From assembly GCA_024362935.1 (NCBI GenBank), contig JANCRA010000030.1:7608096-7672095 (forward strand): a stretch of 64,000 nt of DNA. Reading direction: 5' to 3'. Positions within the stretch are counted from its first letter, which is position 1. Every line of letters begins with the position of its first letter. Shown one piece after another: positions 23,401 through 35,339 of this stretch. The position numbers were made by a program, and so were the translations under genes. The stretch comes from Setophaga petechia. Its lineage: Eukaryota > Chordata > Aves > Passeriformes > Parulidae. Below the pieces are notes generated by a model that did not search any database, had not been told where the DNA came from, and saw only the letters and a list, made by a program, of their open reading frames with translations.

Positions 23401-25354
23401 GCAATTTTTGGCTCTGCTGTGGGCTCTGTGAGCCAGGTCAGCAGCAGGAGAGCAGAGCCAGCAGCCACCAGTGTTTGGTGTTTTCTGTGCCACAGCCACA
23501 GGGAAGTGAGAGGTGCTGTGAGGAGTGATTAAAAGGGCTCTCAGAGAAAGTTTTATTGTAAATAACAGCCCTCAGTGCTGAAAGGCAGGAAGACACTCTG
23601 CTCTGAAGAGCTCAGAGTCCAATTGAGGCAATAAACCTGTGTGGCTGAAGTGCAGAGAGATAAGAGCTGGGGAATGAGGGTGTGACTTCTCAGGTGCAGA
23701 ATTATGCAGCTGCTTGGCTCTGAGGAGAGAAAACCTGGAGAAATTTGCCTGTGAGTTGGCTTTCAAGCTCTTTTCCCAGTTGGAAACTTGCATTATAACT
23801 GGGCCTGCTTGGAGCATCTGGGCTGTACCAGGATGTTGTGTGCACAAGGAAGGGATGGCAGGGAAATGGGACAGGAGCAGCCTGGGCTGGTGGAAGATGT
23901 TGGGATGAGATGGTTGTGGGGTTGGGATGAGGTGGTCTTGAGCTCCCTTCCAACCCAAACCAGTCTGGGATTCTATGGAGAGTGAGGGGAAGCGTTTTGG
24001 GTCCTTTCCTGTGAGATTTCCCTTACCAAAAGGGAGAAGTCTCCTAATGTGAGAGCCAAACCATCCTCTGAAATTCCATTTTCTGGACAGACCCTCTGCA
24101 GCCCAGGCAGTGTTTAGGGGCAGCCCCCACTCCTACATAGCTCCTTTTCCCATGAAAGCAGTGGGAATAGAGGAATTCCTCTGGAAAACTGAGGCTGCAG
24201 TGGGGAGCATCTCCTGGTGGCCACCAAGTCCTTTGAGGGACTCAGAGGTTGAACATTTGGGCTGGCTGAGCCAAGAGAGCAGAGTCATGCGCTGGAACAT
24301 CCCAGTGCAATCCCTGCTGGGTGGCTGTGAGGCTGAGCTGATGAAATGCTGCTGAAATTCAGAGCAAGTGCAAGGACTCTGCAGTGCTCATTTTCTGTTA
24401 CAACAATACTTTTATCTCTCTCTTTATATCAGGCTTGGAGGGTTTGAGTCAGAAATCCCTTCCTATGGCAGGGGGTTGGAAATAGAGCATCTTTAGGGTC
24501 ACTTCCAGCAGAATTCTATGTGTGATCTGGGAGTCAGTAATTGGCTTTTTGGGATGCTCTTTTTGCAAAGACAGCTTTTCCTAGCGTTCCTTAGGTGACT
24601 CTTGGATATTCAAGGCTTTGTGGGATGGACAGAGCCAATCCCTCAGTGAAACTCTCCAAAATCAGGTACAAACCCTCAGGATCAGGCACAGGATCAGGTA
24701 CAAACCCTCAGGATCAGGTACAAACCCACACCTGCATTTAGGAGGAGGATCCCATCCCCACGAGGCTGTAAAGAGCTTTTTTTGGAGGAGTTAGTGAGGG
24801 GCTCAGAGAGGCTCTGACTGCTCTCCGGATCAAAAATCCTTCAGGGGAGCTGGAGCCAGCCTGGTGCTGACTTGAAAACAAACCCCAGAGAGGGAGCTGA
24901 AATAAATGGCTTCGTCTGGCACAGGCGTCTCCTCAAATTGAAAGCCGGTTCCTGCATAATTCAACAGGTATTACTGTGAACAAGGATGTGTGTTGCATCT
25001 AAATAGAAGCTGGAGGCTTGTTGAAATGCCCTGTTATTGTCAAGCACGAGGTGACATTTGTAGCAGGTTTAGCAGATGGATGAGATCAGCAGCTCGCGGT
25101 GAGGAGGCCACCACAGGATGAGGAGAGGGAAGACAAGAGGAGCTGCTGCCCTTCCCCAGAGCCCAGATGATGGAAAGGCAGACAAATCGAGGCCCTGATA
25201 AACACAGGGAGAACACGAGCTGTTTGTGCTGGCCACGTGTGCTGGGTGCTTTGATTTGTGCCTCTGCACTCAGCCTGGTGACCTGCAGGGACATTTCCAC
25301 CTGGAATGGGGTGGCAGGGTGATTTTAGGGATTAACACCCTTGTCTTCCACTAA
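23401..25354. other. RXRA intron 5, small CR1 pieces
   Basis: Two short sense CR1 3' termini are visible: 23905-23985 (GTCTTGAGCTCCCTTCCAAC, CCAAACC, ATTCTATGG) and 24455-24530 (CTATGGCAGGGGGTTGGAAA). A ~22-bp tandem repeat of GATCAGGTACAAACCCTCA occurs at 24660-24730. No gene. Confidence 0.6.
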
Positions 25355-25612
25355 GAATGGGTTAGAAGGGACCTTAAAATCATCTTAAAAGCACCTTCCA
25401 CCATCCCAGGTTGCTCCAAGCTCCATCCAGCCTGGCCTTGAACTCTTCCCAGGGATGGAGCAGCCATCTGGATACCCTGTGCCAGGGCTTCCCCATGCTC
25501 CCAGGGAAAGATTTTTCCCCAATATCTGCTCTAACCCCACTCTCTCATAGTTCAAATCCATTCCCCCTTGTCCTTGTGCCTGTGGTTTGTCCTTGTCCCA
25601 GCAGGTGACTTT
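25355..25612 (-). mobile_element. CR1 LINE 3' end, antisense
   Basis: Begins GAATGGGTTAGAAGGGACC, then TCCAGCCTGGCCTTGAAC and CAGGGATGGAGCAGCC, through to TTCCCCCTTGTCCTTGTG; the standard avian CR1 antisense order. Confidence 0.9.
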
Positions 25613-27455
25613 GCCTCTACCCCATTCCTTGGTAATTTGGGCTCCTGCCCTGCGAGCACGGCCTGGGACAGGCTCCTGGCCAAAAGGCAAAGCCTGTAAC
25701 TGAGAGCTGTCCTCCCCATTAGGTCTTAATTGGCCTTTGAATCTGGTTTCAAGTCCCCATTTTGTGGAAGATGCCTCCAGGCTGCAGTTTTCCAGGAGGA
25801 TCAGGTGCCTCTGCTATTTACTGCAGGAGGGGATTTGCTTTCCGTGCCCAGGGAGGGTTTCCAGCCCTACCCTGGAGCCAGGCAGGGCCCTCTGGACACT
25901 TTTAGCTGCTTCTCGTGCCCCAGTGATCAGATTCTGCCAGGAAGGGCCCTGGTGGTTCCAGGAATTGCCATCTGAGGTGGAACTGAAGCTGAGGATGAGG
26001 CTTTGGAGCACCAGAGCTTGGGGACAGCTTGTGCTGTCAGGGACAGCCAGGGCTGGGGCACAAGGAGCCCCTGCTCATGGTGACAGCCTGCCCAGGAGCC
26101 AGCTTTGGCAAAAACACCTGATTTACCTAAATTGCCCTTGTTGTGGGGCTCTGCAGGCCCTTGTTGGTGCCAGGGTTGGGTTCTGCTGCAGCATAGTCGT
26201 GATCCCCATCCCACCTCACCTGGATGCCAGGATTCTCCACCTGGCTGAGCAAACTGGGATATCTTGAGGGATGTTCAGGGTCTGTGGTGTCCCTTCGTCC
26301 CCTCCCTGCCTCTGAATATCAACATTCCCAGTGAGACCCTGTATCCTGCAGAGCTCCTCCTCACACACATTTCTGGGGAAATCCCAGGAAAAGCCCAGTC
26401 CCTGCTCACCTCTCTTTCCCCAGGGAGGAGCCTCAGCTCCCTGGGAGTGAGACTGCCCTGCCCTTCAGCCCTGGGGGAGCTGCTGGAGGGCATGGGGCAG
26501 GGGGGGCACATCCCTGCGCGGTGCCAGCCTGTGCCCATCCATCTCTGCACATGACAGGTGGAAATAATTCCAGGGCAGGTGCCCCGAGCGTGCCAAATCC
26601 TGGCTATTTTAAGCCTGGAGAATGGGAGATGCTGGCCACTGAGGCACAGAGCTCTGGGTTTGCTGCCAGGGCTCTGAGGGGCACAGGGGTGACTTGGCAA
26701 TGGGATTCTGCCCTGCCCAGCCTGGGAGGGGGCTGTGCCACAGCTTACCCTGACATTCCTGTCTGCTCTCCCTATGAATTTACACCCTTCTCCCTGCAAC
26801 CCAACTTTTCCTGCAGTTTGGAAACTGCTCTTTTAAGGCCATGGAGAGAAGGTAATTGTACAATGCAGGCTGCTGGATATCAGCAGGGATTACAGAGGGA
26901 GATGGGAAGGGCTCATACATCCCTGTCCAGAGAGGTAAACCCTCCAGACTCACTGGGATCAGCCAGCTCAGCCTTCCCCAGGGTTAAACAGGCTCTTCCA
27001 GTTCCTAATCACAAATCCACTTGAGCTGTGAGCAGTTCCTTTAAACAAGGATTTGGTGTGTTTAGGCTGACTGTCCTCCTCGAGAGCAGATGGTTTCTGT
27101 TACTGGATAATATTTCAAAGGAAAGGGGTTTTCTCTATTTTTTTTTTCCCTGCAATGCCCCCTCTGGTGCTGGGAGATGCTGGAGTCTGCCCTTCACCAG
27201 GCTGGAGCTGCTTGGATTCATCAGTCAGGGTGATGGATATGGAGTCTCAGCACTCCCAATTCCCATGTTGGGGCTTGCTAAAAACAATTACAGCCCTTGT
27301 GGTGGAGCAGCCAAATCACTTCCTTTGCCTGTGAGTGATAACACCCACCTCGGGCATGGCAGGCAGGCTGCTCCCCCAGCCTCTCTTTCCCTCACTCTGC
27401 CTTTTCCAAGCTTTTCCATCTCTTTTTTAAAATTAATTTTTTAATTTTTTGGCAG
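25613..27455. other. RXRA intron 5 end, no gene seen
   Basis: Unique GC-rich intronic sequence turning T/A-rich at 27420-27450, where it supplies the pyrimidine tract for exon 6. Confidence 0.6.
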
Positions 27456-27585
27456 CCCAACGACCCGGTGACAAACATCTGCCAGGCAGCAGACAAACAG
27501 CTCTTCACCCTGGTGGAGTGGGCCAAGAGGATCCCCCACTTCTCTGAGCTGCCCCTGGATGACCAGGTCATCTTGCTCAGAGCAG
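27456..27585 (+). CDS. RXRA: RXRA exon 6: LBD helix 3 and start of helix 4
   Basis: A 130-bp exon between TTGGCAG and GTGAGT, starting [20 protein letters not shown] and ending [13 protein letters not shown] plus one base of Gly. Helix 3 carries pocket residues equivalent to human Ala271, Ala272 and Gln275 (QAADKQ) and the coactivator charge-clamp lysine (EWAKR, human Lys284). The acceptor sits in an unusually A/T-rich tract (TTAATTTTTTGGCAG). The sequence matches the vertebrate RXR alpha consensus with no substitution I can name. Confidence 0.98.
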
Positions 27586-30500
27586 GTGAGTGACATCTGT
27601 CCCCATGTGGGCAGTGCTCAGTGTCCCCTGGGACAGGTGGTACCCTCAGATTTAGGTCCTGGCAGCTTGAAAATCTTTAATTGATTTTTGATAGACTCAG
27701 TTCGGTTTTTAAATAGGATTTTGAAAGCTTTCCATGGTGTTGGTGAATTGGATCCAAAATGTGGCCAATCAGCTGAAAAATGGCCCAGCTTCATCTCTGA
27801 TCCCTCAGAGATGGCTGCTGGGTGACTTAAACCAAAGGAGCTAAACTCTGCCTTCCTCCCAGACTGAGGCTTGACATCAAATTTCATCAAACTGAAATGT
27901 TTGATCATAATTAAAACCAGAAAGGAGAGAAAAGTACATCTCACTTCTTCTCCCACCCACCAAGATGAAAATAGAGCTCTCAGGGCTTATTTTAAATTTC
28001 CTTGTGCAGCAGGGGGGCTGCAGGAGCAGCATTTGGGAGGTGGAAGCAGTTGGTTGTAGGAAGGGTCTTCCCCTGTTCAGTGAATTCAGGCTCCTGTTGC
28101 TACACAAAGCTCATGGAGGGCAAGAAACAGGAGCAGAGCTTGGGGAGGATGAGTTTGAGGCATGAAGCTCTTTGTAAGCCAGGGAAATCATTGGTACTTT
28201 TAAAGTTCCTTTTATTTCCCCCAAGTTCACTTTTGTCCTGCACCCTTCCAGGATGGCCCCTGCAGCCTCTGGGGAAGGTGCTCCATGGGTTTTGCCAGAG
28301 CTGGCTCTGGGCCCTTTGTTACATCCAAAGTGTGGATTTGAAGAGGATTTCCAGAGCCTCTTGTGAGAGGGGATGAGCAGGGAAGCCTCTCTGTGGGGAT
28401 CTTTGAGGGCTTTCTGCAAGAGCTGGATTCAGACAAAGCTCTGCCGTTTCCTTTTGGGCAGTGGAACCCAGCCCCACCATGGCAGTTCAGGTTTTCCTCT
28501 CTCTTCAGCAGGCAGAACTCCTGACCTGTGTCCTCTGTTTGTGACCAACTCCACACAGCAGGAGAGGGGCTGCCAACCCCATCACACCCCAAATTTCCTG
28601 GTGCCTCCAACCCTGAGCCTGCTGAGCAGCTCCCTGGAGCTTCCTGCTCCAGACACCTCTGCCAGGACCTCAGATAACCTTCCCCAGGCCTTCCAAGCAG
28701 TGGCTCAATGTTTTATTGAGTGGCCTGCTGAGAACAGCTGCCCATGAAATATTGAAGCATTAAAATCCAGCTAAGAGCCTCAGTCAGGCATCCTGGGAGG
28801 CAAAACAAGTGGAGCACACGGCTCTGGAGGAGCAGTGCTGCATGGGCTGGCAGCAGCTCTCCTCAGATCCTGAATCATTTAAAAACTCCCTCTCTGAGCT
28901 GTTGGGAAGGGAAGGAAACCTGATTTTTTTAAGTGTGTTTTCCACCAGTTCTCTTGTTTCCAAGCTGAGACAGGAATAACCTGATGTTTTCTCAGCCTGG
29001 CAGAGGATGCTGTGTTACATCCCTGCAGCTGGGTTTGTAGGGCTGGTGGGGAAACTTGGCAGAGAAATGGATTGAGAGGATGACCACTGCTCTGCCAGAG
29101 TGCATTCCCTGTCCCAGAGGAGCCAGAGCCACCCTGCTGGGTGAGGAGGGAGCCACAGAGTCACAGAATTCTGCTCTGCCACTCCAGAGCTTGGGCTGGA
29201 ATGCAGAACTCTCAGGGGACACTTGGTTGGTCTCCAATTCCAGTTTGCTGCCTGTGGTTATGGTGAATTTTCCCTGCTTGCCAGCTCTTTGGGAAAGCCA
29301 AGGTAGGAAAATCTTCCCCATTTCAGCTGAAACACCCCAGCTCTGCTTGGGAACAATCCAGAGGAAGGATGCTGATCAATCCAGCCCTCCTTCAGTGCAA
29401 TAAGCCCAGCTTGGAGTGGGTGTGGAGAGCCAGCTCTGACTCCTGTTGGCTGGAGCTGCTGTGGGGCTGTGTGTGATGAATCCCCATGCATCTGGCTCTG
29501 GGAGCTCCTCTTCCTCCCTGAGCAGGGCTCTGCAGGCTCCTTCTCCTCCATCCTCCTCGGGTTTCAGTGTTGCAATCCCTGTGAAAGTGCCAGGCCTCGC
29601 CCAGTAAATAGCCAAAGAAATGTTCCCGTGGCTGGGGTGGAAACATCCTGTGGCCACTTAGGAAAGAGTGAACTTTATTCCTTGTCAACATTTCTGATGG
29701 CACAACCCACGGCTGCAGCAGAAGGTAAATACAGCACACATGGGCCTTGTGTTTATTCCAGGCTGTGAGATGAGTTCTTGTGACAGGAGAGAGGTGTGGG
29801 ATATTGTTGTGTTGCTTTTCCAGCCTGGGAAAAAAACCCCTTAAATCCAAATATCCTGAGGTTTCTGGACCAGAACTCCAGAACATGTTCAGGGGTGTTG
29901 CAGAAGATCCCATCTTGTCCTACTGAAGATGCTGCTCCTGGCTGGAAATCACCCAAATTTCCACCCTTCAAGCTTGGCAGCATTTCCTCTCCTTGGGGCT
30001 TTGTTTCAGGAATTCTTGAGCTCAGCCTGTGGTGGATTTAGGAACTGAAGAGGTGTTGGATGGGGAAGGGGAGCTGAAAGGTGTGGAGGTCACATCTCCC
30101 TTCCCTTCCCTGTAGGTCTGGGCTCAGAGGATGTCCTTCCCATATCCCAGAGCAGCCTGCCCAGCTGATAAGACTAAAATCTGTTTTCCAAGCAGCTGTG
30201 GGAGCAGTCACAGACGTGGGGCTGTGCAGAGAACCCAATCCCTCCCTCCCAGCATTTTCATGGCAGAAGCAGCAAACCCACAAATAAATCCAGAGATTCC
30301 ATGGTCCCTTTTACAGAGCTCAGGGCTGGTGAATGAACTTCTGTGGCCTGAGGAGGAGCCTGATGAGCTGATAGCAAATGCTGATAGGGCTGGAACTGCT
30401 GGGAGGCTGAGGGCAGAGGGGAGCTCAGGGCTCCACACCCATGGGGAGCTGCAGGCAGAGCTGTTTGCTCGCTGTCTGCACGGTTTATAGAGGAAACTGC

Positions 30501-30621
30501 TCCCCTTATTAGCTTTATTTTTAGTGCACTGGATTCCTGATGGTTTTTTTCCTTTCCCTGACATCCAAGAAAAAGCTGGCTCCCCCTTCCTTTCCCACAT
30601 CCAGCCACGTTCCTGCACCAG
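27586..30621. other. RXRA intron 6, no gene seen
   Basis: About 3 kb of unique-looking intronic DNA without recognisable transposons, arrays or RNA genes; the cleanest part of the gene. Confidence 0.6.
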
Positions 30622-31245
30622 AGGCTCCTGTTAGAGAGGTGATGTTAGAGAGGAGACATCCTGAGGATCCCATGGCTCTAACTGCAGCCTTGTCACTTTG
30701 ATTTTTTAAGATTTTCTAAACCTTCTGATGTTTATATTCTTGTAACAAACTTTCTGTGAATAACTTACTGTTTTGCATTCTTTCATAGAAGAAATTTGAT
30801 GAATTGTTGGTTTGTCCAGTGTCATTGGAGAGGTGGCACTGTCACCCTCCAACCCACTGTTACTTTTAAAAACCTGTAACAAATACTCGTGTTAGAGAGG
30901 TGATATTAGAGGGGAGACTTCCTGAGGATCCCATGGCTTTAACCTACAGCCTTGTCTCTTTGATATTTTAAGATTTTCTAAGCCTTCTGATGCTTACATT
31001 CTTGTAACAAGATTTCTCACACATTTAAATAACTAATAATAAATAAATAACTTATTGATTTGCATTCTTTTGTAGAAGAAGACAAATTTGATAGACTGCT
31101 AGTTTGTCCAGTATCACTGGAGAGGTGACACTGTCACCCTCCAACCCACTGTCACTTTTAAAAATCCATAACAAAGGCTCCTGTTAGAGAGGTGATGTTA
31201 GAGAGGAGACATCTCAAGGATCCCTCAGCTCTAACCTGCAGCCCC
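30622..31245. repeat. ~270-bp tandem repeat, 2.3 units, abutting exon 7
   Basis: Units start at about 30626, 30888 and 31176 with CTGTTAGAGAGGTGATGTTA, GAGACATCCTGAGGATCCC and CATGGCTCTAAC. Each full unit then has an AT-rich part (GATTTTCTAAACCTTCTGAT type) and ends GAGAGGTGGCACTGTCACCC. The third, partial unit ends ~23 bp before the exon 7 acceptor dinucleotide. The same unit recurs in opposite orientation at 48868-49175 and 50188-50460. Confidence 0.93.
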
Positions 31246-31266
31246 ACTGGTTTCTGTCCTGCCCAG

Positions 31267-31399
31267 GGTGGAACGAGCTGCTGATTGCCTCCTTCTCCCA
31301 CCGCTCCATCGCCGTGAAGGACGGGATCCTGCTGGCCACGGGGCTGCACGTGCACAGGAACAGCGCCCACAGCGCCGGCGTCGGGGCCATCTTCGACAG
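31267..31399 (+). CDS. RXRA: RXRA exon 7: LBD helices 5-6 and beta turn, ligand contacts
   Basis: A 133-bp exon between CTGCCCAG and GTGGGA. It encodes [21 protein letters not shown], then [20 protein letters not shown] and IFD plus two bases of Arg. It includes the equivalents of human Trp305, Asn306, Phe313, Arg316 (which anchors the retinoid carboxylate), Leu326 and Ala327, all present. The donor GTGGGATGG is weaker than the other RXRA donors here. The polypyrimidine tract lies between the exon and the third unit of a tandem repeat. Confidence 0.98.
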
Positions 31400-31569
31400 G
31401 TGGGATGGGGTGGGATGCTGTGAGCTCACACAGACACACATGTGAGGCAGAAACCTCAAGGAATTTAGAGATTTTTAGAGAAATGAAGATTTTAGTTAGA
31501 GGTAAGCTTTATTGGAGTTAATTGAAATAAATGGGTAGGCCCTGATGAAGTTCAGAGTTAGTGGTTGAC

Positions 31570-31957
31570 TGTGACCGTGTTCACAGGGGTCTTAGGATGA
31601 GGTAAGAGACAAAGATCTGACTCTATGTTTCAGAATCTTGATTTATTATTTTGTGATATATATTACATTAAAACTATACTAAAAGAACAGAAGAAAAGGT
31701 TTCATCAGAAGGCCAGCTAAGCTAAGAATAGAAAGGAATGATCATAACAAAGCTTCTGTCTCCAACAGAGAGTCTGAGCCAGCTGACTGTGATTGGCCAT
31801 TAATTACAAACAAATTAACATGAGCTAATCACAGATCTACCTGTTGCATTCCACAGCAGCAGATAATCATTGTTTACATTTTGTTCCTGAGGCCTCTCAG
31901 CTTCTCAGGAGGAAAAATCCTAAGGAAAGGATTTTTCATGAAAAGATGTCTGCGACA
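31570..31957 (-). mobile_element. Solo LTR with 6-bp target duplication (intron 7)
   Basis: A 388-bp element on the + strand from TGTGACCGTGTTCAC to GATGTCTGCGACA. It is flanked by perfect GTTGAC repeats at 31564-31569 and 31958-31963. The polyadenylation signal (AATAAA, read as TTTATT at ~31640) is on the minus strand, so the LTR is antisense to RXRA. It is the same family as 45391-45786 and 63611-63745. A 6-bp duplication fits class II ERVs. It appears to have landed in older repeat-like sequence (31440-32030). Confidence 0.93.
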
Positions 31958-32030
31958 GTTGACTAATAATTGATTGCTTGTCAACACAGTGTTTGGTTAG
32001 TTGGGTTTATAACACAGAATTTTAAGAAGA

Positions 32031-32390
32031 ATATTCTATATTCTCCTTAGAAGGCTAATTTATTATTTTATGATGCTGTATTATATAAAAGAATACTAAA
32101 CTAAACTATACTAAAGGATTCTTACAGAAGGCTTAGAGGATACTGATGAAACTCATGACTCTCTCCAGAGTCCTACACAGCTTGACTGTAAGTGGCCAAT
32201 AAGTCAAAATAATTCACAGCAGAAACCAGTGAAACAATCACCTGTTGGATAAACAATCTCCAACCACTTTCCAATGCAGCAAAACACAGGAGAAGCAAAT
32301 GAGATAATATTGTGTTCCTTTTTCTCTGAGGCTTCTCAGCTTCCCAGGAGAAAAATCCTGGATGAAGGGGTTTTTCCAGAAAATACGACA
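32031..32390 (-). mobile_element. Degenerate ERV LTR, antisense (intron 7)
   Basis: Minus-strand LTR-like sequence starting TGTCGTATTTTCTGG (at 32390) with CAGGATTTTTCTCCTGGG, GTTTATCCAACAGGTGATTG and an AATAAA-bearing region near 32070. It is homologous in order to 2121-2574 and 37600-37786. The 3' end is not clear and no target duplication was found. Confidence 0.65.
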
Positions 32391-32640
32391 GTGACAGTTG
32401 GAAACTTAGAGAAAAGAATTCAAACAATTCTTCTCTCTCTTTCTGTAACTGTTGTTTATAGATGTGGTTCTCCAGAGTGTGCTGTTCATAACTCACCAAT
32501 AGTGTGAGAGGTTTTCACTTTGAGGCCAATGAAGTCTCACTTTAGTGAGCCACATTATAAAAGGACCTGCTGCTTTCATTAAATCCCTTCTGATTCACCT
32601 TCTAAAGACTGGAGTCCTTCCTTCCATCCCTGACTCAACA
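32391..32640 (+). mobile_element. Possible ERV LTR, sense (intron 7)
   Basis: Follows directly on the previous element. It contains CATTATAAAAGGACC (TATA-like) at about 32551 and TTTCATTAAATCCC (ATTAAA) about 25 bp later, and ends CTGACTCAACA. This is the compact promoter/polyadenylation layout of a short LTR. The left end (TGACAGTTGG) is a guess. Confidence 0.5.
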
Positions 32641-32799
32641 GCATCAGGGATGGAGGGCTGGGGTTCCATCAAACCACCTCACCTGGACATTCCCATCCCT
32701 GCCTCCACCCCAAACTGCCTCCATTCCTGCTTATGGGGTCTGAGGGAGTCCATCCCATGGAAACACAATGATGAAACTCCTCCTTGAAACCTGCCAAAC

Positions 32800-32930
32800 A
32801 CCCAACAGCCCCAAACACAGAGGGGACTGCCCAGTGCCAAAATTCCAACAGCCCCAAACACAGAGGAGGCTGCCCAGTGCCAAAATCCCAATGGCCCCAA
32901 ACACAGAAGAGGTTGCCCAGTGCAAATCAA
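32800..32930. repeat. 43-bp tandem repeat, ~3 units
   Basis: Three units with CAGCCCCAAACACAGAGG, CTGCCCAGTGCCAAAA; the last lacks its end. Confidence 0.9.
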
Positions 32931-33742
32931 AGTCCCTTTCATGGGGTCCAGATGCCTTCTAATGTTACGAGGAGGCCACTCCTTTGCTCCTTTTCATCTT
33001 TAATTGGACCAAGACATGATTTTATTTGCACAGTGAGAAGGCCCCAGCGATACTCAGCAGGTTCCCCAGGCGTGTCCCCAGGGCTCTTTAATCTCAGGCT
33101 TTGGGAAAGTGTTTTAAAGCCAGGCTTGCAGGGTGTTTGACCCACAGTGTGACTCCAGACGCTGCTGAAATGCTGATTTCTCTCCCTGAGACTCATCTTG
33201 AGTTGAAACCAAATCACCTTTGCTGCTCTGCTCTGTGAGGAAATTGTTCTTCGGACCTGGGTGACATCATTTGTTCCTGTGAGGTCATAAGTGCAAGATC
33301 ATGGCTTTGCTGCAGGAACTAACATGAAAAACTGGGCAATCAGTGGAAAATATTTCAAGACCGACACCTTCAGTAAGAGCAAAGGGAGCAATAAAAATTA
33401 CAGGCAGAGGAAATTACTTTTAGGTACCTGTTGGGGTGGGTTTTTATTGTTATTTTTTATTTTTCGGCAGCTTTCTCAGGTGCAGAGCCTCTCAGTGAAT
33501 GGATGAAGGCGTTTTTTATGGTCCCTGTTGTATCTCACAGGAACTATTGATGTTCCTAATGAGCTATTTTTGATGGAGGAGGAAAATGAGGCCACATCCT
33601 CAGCTGGTACAGGCCAGCACCATCCCCAGCTTTGTTAAATGTGACCGGAGCTTCTCGCTCTGGCTCTGACACCTGGGGCTTTTCATTCCTTTTTTTATTA
33701 TTATTTTCATGCTGACTCTGTGCTTTCTCTGTCCTTTTGCAG
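32931..33742. other. RXRA intron 7 end, no gene seen
   Basis: Unique sequence; a lone AGGTCA half-site lies near 33281. It leads to the exon 8 acceptor CCTTTTGCAG. Confidence 0.6.
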
Positions 33743-33834
33743 AGTACTGACAGAACTGGTGTCCAAAATGAGGGACATGCTGATGGACAAGACAGAGCTG
33801 GGCTGCCTGCGAGCCATCGTCCTCTTCAACCCCG
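33743..33834 (+). CDS. RXRA: RXRA exon 8: LBD helices 7-8
   Basis: A 92-bp exon between TTTTGCAG and GTGCGT. It completes Arg, then [20 protein letters not shown] and [10 protein letters not shown] plus one base. It belongs to the heterodimer face (helix 7) and helix 8. At the position equivalent to human Gln361 (MRDMQMDK) this sequence reads Leu (MRDMLMDK, codon CTG at 33779-33781), a single-base change from CAG. Elsewhere the exon matches the vertebrate consensus. Identity is secure. Confidence 0.97.
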
Positions 33835-33962
33835 GTGCGTGCCTGGCTCTGCTCTCCTGGCCCCTCTTGGCTGCTCCCCTGCCCTTCTGGCTCCTTTTCT
33901 TCCCCCAAAAAGCCCTGTTGGAAATAGCAGAGGGCCCTAGGGTAGGAAGGGAGGCAGGGGTG

Positions 33963-34182
33963 AAAGTTGGTTTGGTTTGGAAAGGACCTTAAAGCTCATC
34001 TTGTTCCAAACCAGGGACACCTTTCGCTGTCCCAGGATGATCCAAGCCCCATCCAACCTGGCCCTGTGCAGGGCCTCCCCACCCTCCCAGGGAAGGATTT
34101 CTTCCCAAAATCCAGTCCAAGCCTATTCTTTTTCAGTTTACAGCCATTCCCCCTTGTCCTGTCAGCTCTCCCCCTTTTAGAG
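33963..34182 (-). mobile_element. CR1 LINE 3' end, antisense
   Basis: GGTTTGGAAAGGACCTTAAA, GATCCAAGCCCCATCCAACC, then CAGGGAAGGATTTCTTCCC and CCATTCCCCCTTGTCCTGTC: avian CR1 antisense. Confidence 0.88.
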
Positions 34183-35339
34183 TGACTGTGAAAAGAAAGT
34201 TCAGGTGCTTGAGGGAATTGTCCTTGAACTGGAATAAATTCCACAAAAGTGGAATCTAGATGTTGTTGAAAAGAAAAATATGGATCAGAGCAACACCAGA
34301 GCATGGAAATTATTGTCTGTGCTTCCCAACCTCATCATCCAATGGCTTTTATTACCTGCATTTCTGGAAAAGCCCTTTGCAGACCTGGAGAGGCTGAAAG
34401 ACATGAGATGTGCACATAAAATACACAAAACCTTCAATGTTTGACCACAGTTCCACAGGCTCTGGGAGGGTCACGCTGCTCCCTTTTCCCTCTCAGCCCC
34501 AGCTGCCCAAAGGATGAGGAAGGTTCAGTGCCAGGGTTTTTCTGCAGCATTCCAGGGAGCAAATCCAGGAGCAAATCCAGGAGCCAGCCTGCACATACCT
34601 GCACAGCTCTCTGGGGATTTCAGAGTGGATCAGAGCAGAACCAGATGGCAGCCAAGGACAAACCTCTCCATCCACCACCACCCCTGCCCTCCCTGAGCAC
34701 AGTTTGTGCCCAAGCACAGCTCCTTGCCTGGATTTTCCCACCACAGCCAGGCCATGCTGTTCCAGCAGGGTTTATTACAATTTCTTGAGTTTGTTTTTCT
34801 TCTTGACCAGTTTGGTTTTTTTATTTTTTTTTAGTCCCCCTCCTCCTTGTAATCAGCAGTAATTTATTGTCTGTAATTTGGGATTAGCCATTTATGGTCA
34901 AAGAAGGGGAATCTGGAGAGGTTCCCGTGGCACATGTGCTTGGGGATATCGATTTCTGCACTGTCCCTTTCACCCTGCTAAAAACAGATCCTCACTGTGC
35001 CCTGTCCTGGGGCTGTGCCAGAGCAGGGGCTTCTCCTTCAGCCCCACCAGCCCAGGCCTGGAGGGGGAATTAAACCCTTTCAAATGAGGGTCTGGGACCA
35101 ATGGAATGAGCCAGAACATTTGGGGCTGGGCTATGAGGTGAGGAAAAATCAGTAATTGTGGGGTAAAGCTTCCAGCGCTCCCCAAATCTGTAATTGCGGG
35201 GTAACGCTCTGAGTGCTCCCCAATCCCTGGAGCTCAGAGCTTGCAGCCACACTTTGGTGGGTCTGGAAGAGATGGAGGGAGTGCAGAGAGGGGTTTCTGC
35301 CTGGAGGTGTTTGCTTGATGGTTCTGTGTTGCCTCTCAG
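34183..35339. other. RXRA intron 8, no gene seen
   Basis: Unique intronic sequence with a small internal duplication of TGTAATTGCGGGGTAA-like text at 35150-35215. Confidence 0.6.

Noticed and set aside
33279..33286. Lone AGGTCA as a retinoid response element
   Set aside because: No second half-site at 1-5 bp spacing; single half-sites are common by chance.
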